DNA of 50,141 bases from Clostridiales bacterium (GCA_004551945.1 SFPN01000015.1:1-50141), one strand, 5' to 3'; counted from the first letter of the stretch, positions 24,861-33,334 are shown. Numbers and translations: made by a program. The notes: a model not told the origin generated them from the sequence alone.

Positions 24861-24890
24861 AAGCCCCCCTGGCGTAGGGGGGCTTTTTTT
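24861..24890. terminator. Hairpin between gltX and the HD gene
   Basis: AAGCCCCCCT pairs with AGGGGGGCTT around GGCGT. The long T-run is on the plus strand, although the flanking genes are on the minus strand. On the minus strand only TTCTTATTT follows, so it is probably a leaky gltX terminator. Confidence 0.5.
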
Positions 24891-24903
24891 TCAGCTTGTG
24901 TGC

Positions 24904-26388
24904 TCAGGGCGTCAGCTGCTCCACGCCCAGGCGGAGGCGGCGCAGGGTCTCCTCCTTGCCCAGGATCTGGCAGATCTCCACCGCGCCGCCGGGGGTGGTG
25001 GGCTTGCCGGAGGCTGCCACCCGGACGGGCCACATGATCCGGCCGTTTTTCAGCTCCTTCTCGGCGGCCAGATTGATGAGGGCGTCGTGGACGGAGTCGA
25101 AGGTCCACTCTGTCATGGCCTCAAAGACAGGAATCACCATCTGGAGAGCCTCCAGGGAGTTCTCCGGGTTGGTTTTCATCTTCTTGTGGCTGTACAGGTC
25201 GTTGGCGTACTCCGGCAGCCGGTCGAAGAAGTCCACCATCTCGGGAATCTCTGTGAGGGTGTTCAGCCGGGTCTGGACCAGGGGGGCCACCAGGGTCAGG
25301 TCAATGTCCGGGTTGCGGATGGCCTGCTTCAGGTAGGGCTCCGCCGCCGCCAGGAAATCCTCCGGGGAGAGATTCTTAATGTAGGCGCTGTTGAAGTATT
25401 TCAGCTTCTCAATGTCGAAGATGGCGGGGGACTTGGAGATGCCGGTGATGTCAAAGGCCTGGACCAGCTCCTCCAGGGTGAAGAACTCCTGCTCCGCCAG
25501 CTCGCCCCGGGGGGACCAGCCCAGCAGGGCCACATAGTTGAGGATGGCGTCGGTGAGGAAGCCCTGGGCCTTCAGGTCCTCGTAGGAGGGGTCCCCGTGG
25601 CGCTTGGACATTTTGTGCTGGGCGTCCCGCATCACGGGAGAGCAGTGGATATAGGTGGGGATGGGCCAGCCGAAGGCCTCGTAGAGCAGGTTGTATTTGG
25701 GGGCGGAGGACAGGTACTCGCTGCCCCGGACCACATGGGTGATGCCCATGAGATGGTCGTCCACCACGTTTGCGAAGTTGTAGGTGGGCAGGCCGTCCCG
25801 CTTCATGAGGACCTGGTCGTCCAGGGTGTTGTTCTCCACGGTAATGTCCCCGAAGGAGGCGTCGTGGAAGGTGGTGGAGCCCTCGGCGGGGATCTTCTGG
25901 CGGATTACATAGGGCTTCCCAGCGGCCAGGTTGGCGGCCACTTCCTCAGGGGAGAGGTTCCGGCAGGGGTCGGCGGCCCGGTTGAACTCCCCGGAGTCCT
26001 CCTCAGACTCTGCCTTTTCGCAGAAGCAGTAGTAGGCGTGGCCTTTTTCCACCAGCAGCTGGGCATACTTGCCATAAAGGTCCCGGCGCTGGGTCTGGAT
26101 GTAGGGACCCACCGGGCCGCCCACGTCGGGGCCCTCGTCGTGGGTCAGGCCGCACTCGGCCATGGTGCGGTAGATGAGCTCCGTGGCTCCCTCCACCTGG
26201 CGGGTCTGGTCGGTGTCCTCCAGCCGGAAGATGAAGGAGCCGCCTGCCTTGCGGGCGATGAGCCAGGTGTACAGCGCGGTGCGCAGGTTGCCCACATGCA
26301 TGTATCCCGTGGGCGACGGGGCAAAACGGGTGCGGACGGTCCCGGTGGGAATCCGCGCCTCCATTTCGTCAAACCAGGTCATATCCAT
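24904..26388 (-). CDS. gltX: Glutamyl-tRNA synthetase
   Basis: This 494-residue class I synthetase charges tRNA-Glu, and in many Firmicutes tRNA-Gln for later amidation. The HIGH-like signature APSPTGYMHVGN is at about 23-34 and KMSKR follows in AQHKMSKRHGDPSYEDL. A C-terminal anticodon-binding domain is present. The ATG at 26388 has GGGAGGG at 8 nt. The frame is open further upstream, but that part contains the promoter and is not translated. Length and motifs are normal. No T-box leader fits in the short 5' region. Confidence 0.95.
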   Translation of the reverse strand: MDMTWFDEMEARIPTGTVRTRFAPSPTGYMHVGNLRTALYTWLIARKAGGSFIFRLEDTDQTRQVEGATELIYRTMAECGLTHDEGPDVGGPVGPYIQTQRRDLYGKYAQLLVEKGHAYYCFCEKAESEEDSGEFNRAADPCRNLSPEEVAANLAAGKPYVIRQKIPAEGSTTFHDASFGDITVENNTLDDQVLMKRDGLPTYNFANVVDDHLMGITHVVRGSEYLSSAPKYNLLYEAFGWPIPTYIHCSPVMRDAQHKMSKRHGDPSYEDLKAQGFLTDAILNYVALLGWSPRGELAEQEFFTLEELVQAFDITGISKSPAIFDIEKLKYFNSAYIKNLSPEDFLAAAEPYLKQAIRNPDIDLTLVAPLVQTRLNTLTEIPEMVDFFDRLPEYANDLYSHKKMKTNPENSLEALQMVIPVFEAMTEWTFDSVHDALINLAAEKELKNGRIMWPVRVAASGKPTTPGGAVEICQILGKEETLRRLRLGVEQLTP

Positions 26389-26428
26389 AGGAAATGCCCT
26401 CCCATTCAAGTCATATTTCTGACTCAAC

Positions 26429-26457
26429 ATTCTAAAATTCACCGGAGGAATTGTCAA
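26429..26457 (-). promoter_or_regulatory. Promoter of gltX
   Basis: TTGACA, a 17-bp spacer and TAGAAT on the minus strand, with a leader of about 35 nt. Confidence 0.85.
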
Positions 26458-26475
26458 GGTTTATTGCAGGGATTG

Positions 26476-26504
26476 TTGCGCGAAAGATTTTGTTGTGGTA
26501 AGAT
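26476..26504 (+). promoter_or_regulatory. Promoter of trpS
   Basis: TTGCGC, a 17-bp spacer and TAAGAT, back to back with the gltX promoter. The leader of about 30 nt leaves no room for a T-box. Confidence 0.7.
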
Positions 26505-26540
26505 AAAGAAGCATGAATTTACCCAACGAGGTGACCAACC

Positions 26541-27539
26541 ATGGAAAAAGATAAAAAAGTAATTTTCAGCGCCACCCAGCCCAGCGGCAAGATTACCCTG
26601 GGCAACTACCTGGGTGCGCTGCGCAATTGGGTGGACCTGCAGGCCGATTACAACGCCCTGTACTGCGTGGCCGACGAGCACGCCATCACCGTCCGCCAGA
26701 ACCCCGCCGACCTGCGCCGCCAGAGCCTGGAGCTCTACGCCCAGTTCATCGCCTGCGGTCTGGACCCGGAGAAGAGCATCATTTTCATCCAGTCCCAGGT
26801 GCCCCAGCACGCGGAGCTGGCCTGGGTGCTCAACTGCTACACCATGTACGGCGAGCTCAGCCGCATGACCCAGTTCAAGGACAAGTCCGCCTCCCACGCC
26901 GACAACGTGAACGCGGGCCTGTTCACCTACCCCAGCCTGATGGCGGCGGACATCCTCCTGTACCAGGCCGACCTGGTGCCGGTGGGGGAGGACCAGCGCC
27001 AGCACGTGGAGCTGACCCGGAACATCGCCCAGCGGTTCAACGGCATTTACGGGGACGTGTTCACCATGCCCGAGGCCTACATCCCTAAGGTCGCCGCCCG
27101 GGTCATGTCCCTCAGTGAGCCGGACAAGAAGATGAGCAAGTCCAGCCCCAACGAAAACTCCTATATCCTGGTGATGGACCCGCCCGAGGTGATCCTCCGC
27201 AAGTTCAAGCGGGCAGTCACCGACAGCGAGGGAGGCATCTACCGCTCTCCCGACAAGCCCGGCGTGTCCAACCTGATTGAAATCTACGCTGCCGTCACCG
27301 GAAAGACCCCCGAGGCCGTGGAGCAGGAGTTCTCTGGCCAGGGCTACGGCGCCTTCAAGCCCGCCGTGGGCGACGCGGTGGTGGAGGCCCTGCGTCCCAT
27401 CCGGGAGGAGACCCAGCGGCTCCTGGCAGACAAGGGCTACCTGGAGAGCCTCTACCGCCAGGGCGCGGAGAAGGCCGCAGTCATCGCCAACAAGACCCTG
27501 CGGAAGGTCCACAAGAAGGTGGGCTTTGTTCCCCGCTGA
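26541..27539 (+). CDS. trpS: Tryptophanyl-tRNA synthetase
   Basis: This 332-residue class I synthetase charges tRNA-Trp. PSGKITLGNYLGAL (14-27) holds the HIGH-equivalent, and KMSKS is at 197-201. The central SRMTQFKDKS and VPVGEDQRQHVELTR blocks are typical. The length is standard. The start is preceded by GAGGTG. It is divergent from gltX and is followed after 41 bp by tagO on the same strand. Confidence 0.95.
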   Translation: MEKDKKVIFSATQPSGKITLGNYLGALRNWVDLQADYNALYCVADEHAITVRQNPADLRRQSLELYAQFIACGLDPEKSIIFIQSQVPQHAELAWVLNCYTMYGELSRMTQFKDKSASHADNVNAGLFTYPSLMAADILLYQADLVPVGEDQRQHVELTRNIAQRFNGIYGDVFTMPEAYIPKVAARVMSLSEPDKKMSKSSPNENSYILVMDPPEVILRKFKRAVTDSEGGIYRSPDKPGVSNLIEIYAAVTGKTPEAVEQEFSGQGYGAFKPAVGDAVVEALRPIREETQRLLADKGYLESLYRQGAEKAAVIANKTLRKVHKKVGFVPR

Positions 27540-27580
27540 GGACCTGGCGGTAACCCATCCCAAAGGAGCGTACAAATACT

Positions 27581-28747
27581 ATGACAATGGAACTGCCGGC
27601 GATTGCGCGGATTGCGGCGGCCCTGGTGGCCGCCATCCTCATCGCGTTTATCGCCACACCTGTGGTGAAATCCCTGGCGGAGAAGGTGGGCGCGGTGGAC
27701 GTGCCCAAGGACAACCGCCGGATGCACAACCACCCCATCCCCCGGATGGGCGGGCTGGCCATCTTCCTGGGGTTTCTCCTGAGCACCCTGATCTTCGTGC
27801 CCTTGTCCAATGCGATGCAGGGGATGCTGCTGGGCAGCGTGATCATTGTGATCCTGGGCATTTTTGATGATATCTATGCCCTGCCCGCCCTGCCCAAGCT
27901 GGTGGTGCAGATCGCAGCGGCCCTGGCGGCGGTGCTCCACGGCAACGTGATTCAGGTGATCTCCAACCCCAATATTTTCAGCGACAACCCCTACTGGGTC
28001 CTGGGCGCCTGGGCGGTGCCCGTGTCGGTGATCTGGATTGTGGCCATCACCAACGCGGTGAACCTGATCGACGGGCTGGACGGCCTGGCGGTGGGGGTGG
28101 CCACCATCAGCTCCCTGACCATGCTGGTGATCGCCATGCTGGTCAGCGACAGCCTGGTGGCCCTGATGATGGCCGCCTTGGCAGGCAGCTGCATCGGCTT
28201 TCTGCCCTACAACCACAACCCGGCCAAAATTTTTATGGGGGACACCGGCTCCACCTTTCTGGGCTTTGTGCTGGCCACGGTGTCCATCCAGGGCCTGTTT
28301 AAGTTTTACACCATCATCTCCTTCGCGGTGCCCTTCCTGATGCTGGGCCTGCCCCTGTTCGACACTTGCTTTGCCATCCTGCGCCGGCTGTCCAAGGGCC
28401 AGAACCCCATGGCCCCCGACCGCAGCCATGTGCACCACCGGCTCATCGACATGGGCTTCAGCCAGAAGCAGGCGGTGGCCATCCTGTATGTGATCAGCGC
28501 CATCCTGGGCCTGTCCGCCGTGGTCCTCACCACCAGCGGCGCCCTGAAGGCCATGGTGCTGCTGTGTGCCCTGTGCCTGGCGGGCCTCATCGCCGCCCGG
28601 ATCTCTCTGAGCCACGGAGGCGAGAAAACAGAAATTGAGGAGGAAACGACCCATGGCACTGAAAGTGATGACAATCTTCGGGACCCGTCCGGAGGCAGTG
28701 AAAATGGCCCCTCTGGTGAAGGAGCTGGAGAGCCGGGCGGAAATTGA
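27581..28747 (+). CDS. tagO: Undecaprenyl-phosphate N-acetylglucosaminyl-1-phosphate transferase (TagO/WecA family)
   Basis: This 388-residue polytopic enzyme of the MraY/WecA superfamily has about ten transmembrane segments. It transfers a GlcNAc-1-phosphate-type group to undecaprenyl phosphate, the first step of teichoic acid or surface polysaccharide synthesis. Signatures are the catalytic pair D96-D97 in GIFDDIY, NAVNLIDGLDGLA (about 158-170), the FMGDTGS loop and HVHHRLIDMG. AAAGGAG lies 12 nt before the start. The acidic, Gly/Ser-rich C-terminal tail (about 345-388) overlaps the wecB start by 95 bases in another frame, which is unusually long. The UDP-GlcNAc 2-epimerase downstream supports a polysaccharide-linkage role. 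Confidence 0.9.
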   Translation: MTMELPAIARIAAALVAAILIAFIATPVVKSLAEKVGAVDVPKDNRRMHNHPIPRMGGLAIFLGFLLSTLIFVPLSNAMQGMLLGSVIIVILGIFDDIYALPALPKLVVQIAAALAAVLHGNVIQVISNPNIFSDNPYWVLGAWAVPVSVIWIVAITNAVNLIDGLDGLAVGVATISSLTMLVIAMLVSDSLVALMMAALAGSCIGFLPYNHNPAKIFMGDTGSTFLGFVLATVSIQGLFKFYTIISFAVPFLMLGLPLFDTCFAILRRLSKGQNPMAPDRSHVHHRLIDMGFSQKQAVAILYVISAILGLSAVVLTTSGALKAMVLLCALCLAGLIAARISLSHGGEKTEIEEETTHGTESDDNLRDPSGGSENGPSGEGAGEPGGN

Positions 28748-29798
28748 GAGCATCTGCTGCATCACCGCCCAGCACCGGGAGATGCTGGACGACGTGCTGC
28801 GGCTTTTCCGCATCACCCCGGACTACGACCTGGACATTATGCAGGCCCAGCAGAGCCTGTACACCATCACCAGCAAGTGCCTGCTGGGGCTGGAGCAGGT
28901 CTTTTCCCGGGAAAAGCCCGACCTGGTCCTGGTCCACGGGGACACCTCCACCACCTTCTCCGGCGCTCTGGCGGCCTTTTATCAAAAGATTGCCGTGGGC
29001 CATGTGGAGGCCGGCCTGCGCACCTGGGACCGGTACTCCCCCTTCCCGGAGGAGATGAACCGGACGCTGGTGGGCGACCTGGCGGAGCTGCACTTTGCCC
29101 CCACGAAAGCCAACCGGGACAACCTGCTGGCCGAGGGCATCCAGGACGGCATTTTCATCACCGGCAACACGGTGATCGACGCCTTGAAAACCACGGTGCA
29201 GCCGGACTACCGGTTCCGCACCCAGCTGTTAAATGAGCTGGACTATACCGGCCGCCAGATTATTCTGGTCACCTGCCACCGGCGGGAGAACTACGGCCAG
29301 CCCATGACCAACATTATGAAGGCCCTGCGCCGTCTGGCGGAGGACTTCCCCCAGGCGGAGCTGGTGTATCCCGTCCACCTGTCCCCGGTGGTGCGGCAGG
29401 CCGCCCAGACCTACCTGGCCGGGCACCCCCGCATCCACCTGATCGATCCCCTGACCCCCGACGAGATGCACAATCTCATGGCCCGGTCCGCCTTTGTGAT
29501 GACCGACTCCGGCGGGCTCCAGGAGGAGGCCCCCGCCCTGGGCCGGCCTGTTCTGGTGCTGCGGCGGGAGACCGAGCGGCCCGAGGCCGTGGCCGCCGGC
29601 ACCGTCCTGCTGGCAGGCACCGAGGAGGAGAATGTCTACGCCCAAGGGGCGCGGCTTCTCACCGACCAGGCTGCCTACGACCAGATGGCCCACGCGGTGA
29701 ACCCCTACGGGGACGGTCAGGCCTGCCGCCGGATCGCAGACGCCATCCTGTGGAAGAAGGGCCTGCGGGCGGAGCCCCCGGAGGAGTTTTCCGTCTGA
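28653..29798 (+). CDS. wecB: UDP-N-acetylglucosamine 2-epimerase
   Basis: This 381-residue enzyme interconverts UDP-GlcNAc and UDP-ManNAc, the donor for the linkage unit of wall teichoic acids and for surface polymers. It has MTIFGTRPEAVKMAPL at the N-terminus, VHGDTSTTFSGALAAFY, GHVEAGLRT and TDSGGLQEEAPALGRPVLVLRRETERPE. The ATG at 28653 has GAGGAGGAAACGACC upstream, inside tagO. Translation is likely coupled to tagO. The call is firm. Confidence 0.94.
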   Translation: MALKVMTIFGTRPEAVKMAPLVKELESRAEIESICCITAQHREMLDDVLRLFRITPDYDLDIMQAQQSLYTITSKCLLGLEQVFSREKPDLVLVHGDTSTTFSGALAAFYQKIAVGHVEAGLRTWDRYSPFPEEMNRTLVGDLAELHFAPTKANRDNLLAEGIQDGIFITGNTVIDALKTTVQPDYRFRTQLLNELDYTGRQIILVTCHRRENYGQPMTNIMKALRRLAEDFPQAELVYPVHLSPVVRQAAQTYLAGHPRIHLIDPLTPDEMHNLMARSAFVMTDSGGLQEEAPALGRPVLVLRRETERPEAVAAGTVLLAGTEEENVYAQGARLLTDQAAYDQMAHAVNPYGDGQACRRIADAILWKKGLRAEPPEEFSV

Positions 29799-29832
29799 AC
29801 AGCAAGCGGCATGTCCGAGAGGGGAGGAGCCC

Positions 29833-30603
29833 ATGGAGCAGAAAAACCGCACCATTCTGGTGATTGCCATCGCCATCACGGTCTTTGCCGCCGTGTTTGT
29901 GAGCTTTGGCCTTCCCTCCCTCACCGGGCGGGTCCCCCAGGTGGTTCTGCCGGACGTGAGCCAGGAGATCGCCGGGGAGAACCAGGACTACCTGCCCGTG
30001 GAGGTCACCCCGGAAACCGTCCAGGCGGTGATCGCCACCCTGTCCCGGCCGGAGAGCTATCAGCGGGAGCTGAACGTGACCCTGTTTTGGTCCGGCGGCA
30101 GCTCTTCAGACCAGGTCCGGATCTGGGCCGACGGAGGCTATGTAAAAACCGATATCACCACAGGGGGCACCGTTCAGCACCGGCTGGTGGGGGACGGAAA
30201 GCTGTACCTGTGGTACGGCGGGGACCGGACCTGGAAGGAACTGACCGCCGGAGAGACCACCGGGGACCTGGCCCAGCGCATCCCCACCTACGAGGACGTG
30301 CTGGCCCTGGACCCGGAGCAGATCACCGACGCAGGCTATGAGCGCCGGGAGAACAAGGACTGCATCTATGTGGAGGTCAAAAACCCGGACCTGGACACCC
30401 TGGACCGGTACTGGATCGAAACCGCCACCGGCCTTCTCTGGGGGGCGGAGACCCTGGAAGGGGACCAGAAGGTTTACGAGATGACCGAGACCTCCTGCAC
30501 CATCCCCCTGGGGGAGGAGATTGCCTTCTCCCTGCCGGACGGGACGGTTCTCCATACAAGCTCAGCCGTCTCCGTCCAGGAGGAAAACGGCGGCCAGCGC
30601 TAA
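29833..30603 (+). CDS. Uncharacterised membrane-anchored protein
   Basis: This 256-residue protein has one N-terminal transmembrane segment (about 8-28) and an extracytoplasmic domain dominated by alternating beta strands (VRIWADGGYVKTDI, KLYLWYGGDRTWKEL, RYWIETATGLLWGAETLEGDQKVYEM). The strand pattern and the YWIETATGLL element recall LolA/RseB-like lipid-binding folds, but this is a weak impression. The start follows GAGAGGGGAGGAGCCC. It lies 34 bp after wecB and may be part of that unit. Its 3' end overlaps the converging gene at 30562-30840 by 42 bases. Confidence 0.7.
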   Translation: MEQKNRTILVIAIAITVFAAVFVSFGLPSLTGRVPQVVLPDVSQEIAGENQDYLPVEVTPETVQAVIATLSRPESYQRELNVTLFWSGGSSSDQVRIWADGGYVKTDITTGGTVQHRLVGDGKLYLWYGGDRTWKELTAGETTGDLAQRIPTYEDVLALDPEQITDAGYERRENKDCIYVEVKNPDLDTLDRYWIETATGLLWGAETLEGDQKVYEMTETSCTIPLGEEIAFSLPDGTVLHTSSAVSVQEENGGQR

Positions 30604-30840
30604 CAGCAGCACCCAGTCGCTGCCGTCCCCTTCTTTCAGAAGAAGAAAGAGGATCAGCAGCAGAAGCAGGTCGCCGGAGTCCAGCTTGTTCAGGTTCAGC
30701 TTGCCCAGCAGGCCGGACAGGCCGCCGGAAACCGAAGAAAAAATCGAAGAAGCAGCCGAATCCGATCCCGGGGGAGTCTCCTCCGGGATCTTTTCATAGG
30801 GGCCGCAGCCCGGGATATAGGTGTTATAAATGGAGCTCAC
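30562..30840 (-). CDS. Small hydrophobic protein of unknown function
   Basis: This 92-residue protein starts with GTG (30840). It has a polar N-terminal half, then LNKLDSGDLLLLLILFLLLKEGDGSDWVLLLALAAVFLLD, written here only to show two leucine-rich segments split by KEGDG. Such Leu/Asp-Gly patterned small proteins occur in Clostridia, often beside spore or envelope genes; this is recollection, not a search. It overlaps the preceding gene by 17 bases and converges with the gene at 29833-30603. Confidence 0.6.
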   Translation of the reverse strand: MSSIYNTYIPGCGPYEKIPEETPPGSDSAASSIFSSVSGGLSGLLGKLNLNKLDSGDLLLLLILFLLLKEGDGSDWVLLLALAAVFLLDGDG

Positions 30841-31237
30841 CCTCTTTCCACAGGCGATAGGCCTGGCGGGCCGCCTGGGACAGGCCCGCCAGGCGCATGG
30901 CCCGGTCCAGCTTTCTCTGCCGGTCCGCCCGGAGGAAGGGCCGCAGGGCGGCGAGGAGGGCGGTGGCCTCCCCGCTGAGCTGGCTGCCGGACTGGAGAAC
31001 CTCCAGGAGCTTTCCCATTTTCAGCAGCTGGCTGGGGTCGGAGAGCAGGGGACCCAGGGCAGAAAAGGCGTCCTGATCCGGGGGAGGGGCGTCCTGGCCG
31101 GGTTCCGGCTCCGGCTCTGCCTCCGGTTCCGTTTCTCCGCCGCCGCCCAAGCCCAGCTTTCCCGCCAGGTCCATGATCTGCCCCATGGCGTTGGGGTCTG
31201 AGAGCAGGCTGTTCAGGGTTTCTTCCAGGTCAGCCAC
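30824..31237 (-). CDS. Uncharacterised small acidic/helical protein
   Basis: This 137-residue protein has an N-terminal helix LEETLNSLLSDPNAMGQIMDLAGKLG, a Glu/Pro-rich linker (about 37-55), and a helical C-terminal half (ALGPLLSDPSQLLKMGKLLEVL; LLAALRPFLRADRQRKLDRAMRLAGLSQAARQAYRLW). The GTG start at 31237 follows AAAGGAGG at 9 nt. It is the middle gene of three on the minus strand. No enzyme motif is seen. Confidence 0.65.
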   Translation of the reverse strand: MADLEETLNSLLSDPNAMGQIMDLAGKLGLGGGGETEPEAEPEPEPGQDAPPPDQDAFSALGPLLSDPSQLLKMGKLLEVLQSGSQLSGEATALLAALRPFLRADRQRKLDRAMRLAGLSQAARQAYRLWKEGELHL

Positions 31238-31268
31238 GGATCATCCCCTCCTTTCCGCCGGGCGGCCG

Positions 31269-31553
31269 TTATTTCTTTGTAAGCCTTTGGTTCAGCTGCT
31301 CCATGGCCCTGGCGGCCTCCGGGTTGCCGGAGAGCTCCCGGACCAGATTGCTCAGGGCGGCGCTGTCCCCCTGGAGGGCGGACTGGGCGGCGGCCTGGAG
31401 CTTGCCTCTGTCCTTTTTCTGGAGCTGCTGGAGCAGCTTTTTGGTGTCCGGGCTGCTGAGCACCTTTTTGATGGCCTCCTGATTTTCCAGCAGCTGTTTT
31501 GCCTCCGGGGAGGAGCGCAGCTGGTCATACTGATTCCCCATGGTTCCATTCAT
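31269..31553 (-). CDS. Uncharacterised small helical protein
   Basis: This 94-residue protein is all helix and rich in Gln, Lys, Leu and Ala (SPEAKQLLENQEAIKKVLSSPDTKKLLQQLQKKDRGKLQAAA-type stretch, given only by its ends: SPEAK to KLQAAA). The repeated SP(E/D)(A/T)K-xLL phrases suggest internal duplication. The ATG at 31553 is the likely start; an ATG four codons later is possible. It is the first gene of a three-gene set ending at 30562. The function is unknown. Confidence 0.6.
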   Translation of the reverse strand: MNGTMGNQYDQLRSSPEAKQLLENQEAIKKVLSSPDTKKLLQQLQKKDRGKLQAAAQSALQGDSAALSNLVRELSGNPEAARAMEQLNQRLTKK

Positions 31554-31634
31554 CCTCTCTGTTTGATCCTGCTCCAATATATGAGGGGCGGGCCGGGTCT
31601 GTGCCTGCCGGGGGAGAAAAAACAAAACTGGGTC

Positions 31635-31663
31635 TGGTCAAAGGGCATGGGGTATGCTATGAT
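31635..31663 (+). promoter_or_regulatory. Promoter of coaX
   Basis: TGGTCA, a 17-bp spacer and TATGAT, 71 bp before the coaX start. Confidence 0.6.
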
Positions 31664-31734
31664 TTGTCCATACTAGAAATGGCGCCAAAACGGCCGAGAC
31701 GGTTTGGACGCCCAGACAAAGGGGGACGAGGGTC

Positions 31735-32511
31735 ATGCTGCTGGCAATCGACGTGGGAAACAGCAATATCGTTTTTGGCCTCATGAAGGGGGAGACCCTG
31801 GTGGGGTCCTTCCGCCAGGTGACGGACTATGACAGAACGGCGGAGGAGATCGGCCGGGAGCTTCGGGAGGGGCTGAAGACCCTGGGCGTGGAGCCGGAAG
31901 AGATCACCGGCACCATTATCGCCTCTGTGGTGCCCCCGGTGATGGACGCCCTGTGCGCGGCAGCCGGGCAAGTCACCGGCCGCCCCCCGCTTGTGGTGGA
32001 CCGGGACGTGGACCCCGGCCTTCCCTACGAGGCGGAGGAGCGCCTGGGAGCGGACCGGGCGGTGTGCTGCGTCGCCGCCAGCCAAAAATACGGCGCGCCC
32101 CTCATTATTCTGGACTTTGGCACCGCCACCACCGTGGACGCGGTAGCCCCGGACGGCTCCTACCTGGGGGGCTGCATCCTGGCGGGCATCCGCACTTCAG
32201 TCAACGCCCTGTTCCGCAACACCGCTATGCTCCCCCAGATCGACCTGGCCTATCCCCCCACGGTTCTGGGCCGGGACGCGGTGACCCACATTCAGGTGGG
32301 AGCCGTGGTGGGGGCGGTTGGCTCGGCCGAGTACCTGACCCGCAAGACCAAGGAGGAGATGGGCTGCGACGGCCCCATTCGGGTGATCGCCACCGGCGGC
32401 CTGGCCCCGCTGGTGGCCCGGCACGCGGACTTTATCGACGCCGTGGACCCCGACCTGATCCTGGACGGCCTGCAAATGATTTACCAGCGGTATCAGGAAA
32501 CCGGAAAATAA
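31735..32511 (+). CDS. coaX: Type III pantothenate kinase
   Basis: This 258-residue cytoplasmic kinase makes 4'-phosphopantothenate for coenzyme A. ASKHA-fold signatures are LLAIDVGNSNIVFGL at the N-terminus, EERLGADRAVCCVAA, LDFGTATTVDAV and ATGGLAPLVA near the C-terminus. The length is usual. The start follows GACGAGGGTC. The gene has its own promoter and a strong terminator. The birA gene that often neighbours coaX is absent here. Confidence 0.94.
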   Translation: MLLAIDVGNSNIVFGLMKGETLVGSFRQVTDYDRTAEEIGRELREGLKTLGVEPEEITGTIIASVVPPVMDALCAAAGQVTGRPPLVVDRDVDPGLPYEAEERLGADRAVCCVAASQKYGAPLIILDFGTATTVDAVAPDGSYLGGCILAGIRTSVNALFRNTAMLPQIDLAYPPTVLGRDAVTHIQVGAVVGAVGSAEYLTRKTKEEMGCDGPIRVIATGGLAPLVARHADFIDAVDPDLILDGLQMIYQRYQETGK

Positions 32512-32512
32512 G

Positions 32513-32553
32513 AAAACCTCCCGTTCCAATTCACACGGAACGGGAGGTTTTTG
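32513..32553 (+). terminator. Terminator after coaX
   Basis: A perfect 15-bp stem AAAACCTCCCGTTCC with its complement is followed by TTTTT. The flanking A-run makes it bidirectional. Confidence 0.92.
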
Positions 32554-32560
32554 CACCAAC

Positions 32561-32635
32561 CCTTGGCTCTCCCCCTGGGAGAGCTGTCAGAGAAGCTGAC
32601 TGAGAGGGCAAACACCCGACGCCCTCAGGGGGAGA
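32561..32635. repeat. Dispersed intergenic palindromic repeat
   Basis: GCTCTCCC/GGGAGAGC (32566-32584), GTCAG/CTGAC (32586-32600) and GAGGG...CCCTC arms follow each other. From general familiarity, CTTGGCTCTCCCCCTGGGAG-type sequences recur in intergenic regions of gut Oscillospiraceae. Only one copy is seen in this window. Confidence 0.55.
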
Positions 32636-32639
32636 AACG

Positions 32640-33287
32640 TTACCCTTCGCTCTCCTTCATAAAATGATCGCACCAGGCCCGCAGGGTGCAGTGGGGGCAG
32701 TCGGGCTTTCTGGCCCGGCACACCGCCCGGCCGTGGAGGACCATCCGGTGGCAGAAGTTGTTGGACTCCTCCGGGGGCAGGCAGGCCCGCAGCTGCTGCT
32801 CCACCTTCCCCGGGTCCTTGGACCCGTCGGTCAGGCCCAGCAGCCCGGTGATGCGGATGCAGTGGGTGTCCGCCACCACCACCCCCGGCTGTCCGTGGAC
32901 GTCCCCTAAAATCAGGTTGGCGGTTTTCCGGCCCACCCCGGGCAGCCTCAGCAGCTCCTCCATGGTGCCGGGGACCTTGCCGCCGTAGTCCTCCAGCAGC
33001 ATCCGGGAGGCCAGGACAATGTCCCGGGCCTTGGCCCGGAAGAAGCCGCAGGAGTGGATGTAGGGCTCCACGTCGGCGGGCTCCGCCGCCGCCAGAGCCT
33101 CCAGGGAGGGAAAGCGTTCAAAGAGGGCAGGGGTTACCTGGTTCACCCGCTCGTCCGTGCACTGGGCGGACAGCCGGGTGGCAAAGAGCAGCTCATAGTC
33201 CTTTTCGTAGACCAGGGAACAGATCCCGTCGGGATACAGCCGGGTCAGTTCATCAAGAATAAAACGGATTTCCTGTGGGGTTTTCAT
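32640..33287 (-). CDS. nth: Endonuclease III
   Basis: This 215-residue base-excision repair glycosylase/AP lyase removes oxidised pyrimidines. The helix-hairpin-helix LPGVGRKTANLILG carries the catalytic Lys, and VVVADTHCIRI holds the catalytic Asp. The iron-sulfur cluster spacing C-x6-C-x2-C-x5-C is intact at the C-terminus (CRARKPDCPHCTLRAWC). The ATG at 33287 matches the family N-terminus and is preceded by AAGGAA; two upstream in-frame Met codons have no ribosome site and lie close to the promoter. Confidence 0.95.
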   Translation of the reverse strand: MKTPQEIRFILDELTRLYPDGICSLVYEKDYELLFATRLSAQCTDERVNQVTPALFERFPSLEALAAAEPADVEPYIHSCGFFRAKARDIVLASRMLLEDYGGKVPGTMEELLRLPGVGRKTANLILGDVHGQPGVVVADTHCIRITGLLGLTDGSKDPGKVEQQLRACLPPEESNNFCHRMVLHGRAVCRARKPDCPHCTLRAWCDHFMKESEG

Positions 33288-33334
33288 AAAAAGCACCGAT
33301 TCCTTTTGCGCCATTGGCGGTTTTTCGTGTAAAT

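Noticed and set aside
26505..26540. A T-box leader for trpS or gltX
   Set aside because: Both promoters lie 25-40 nt from the genes, so there is no space for specifier and antiterminator stems, and no T-box sequence is present.
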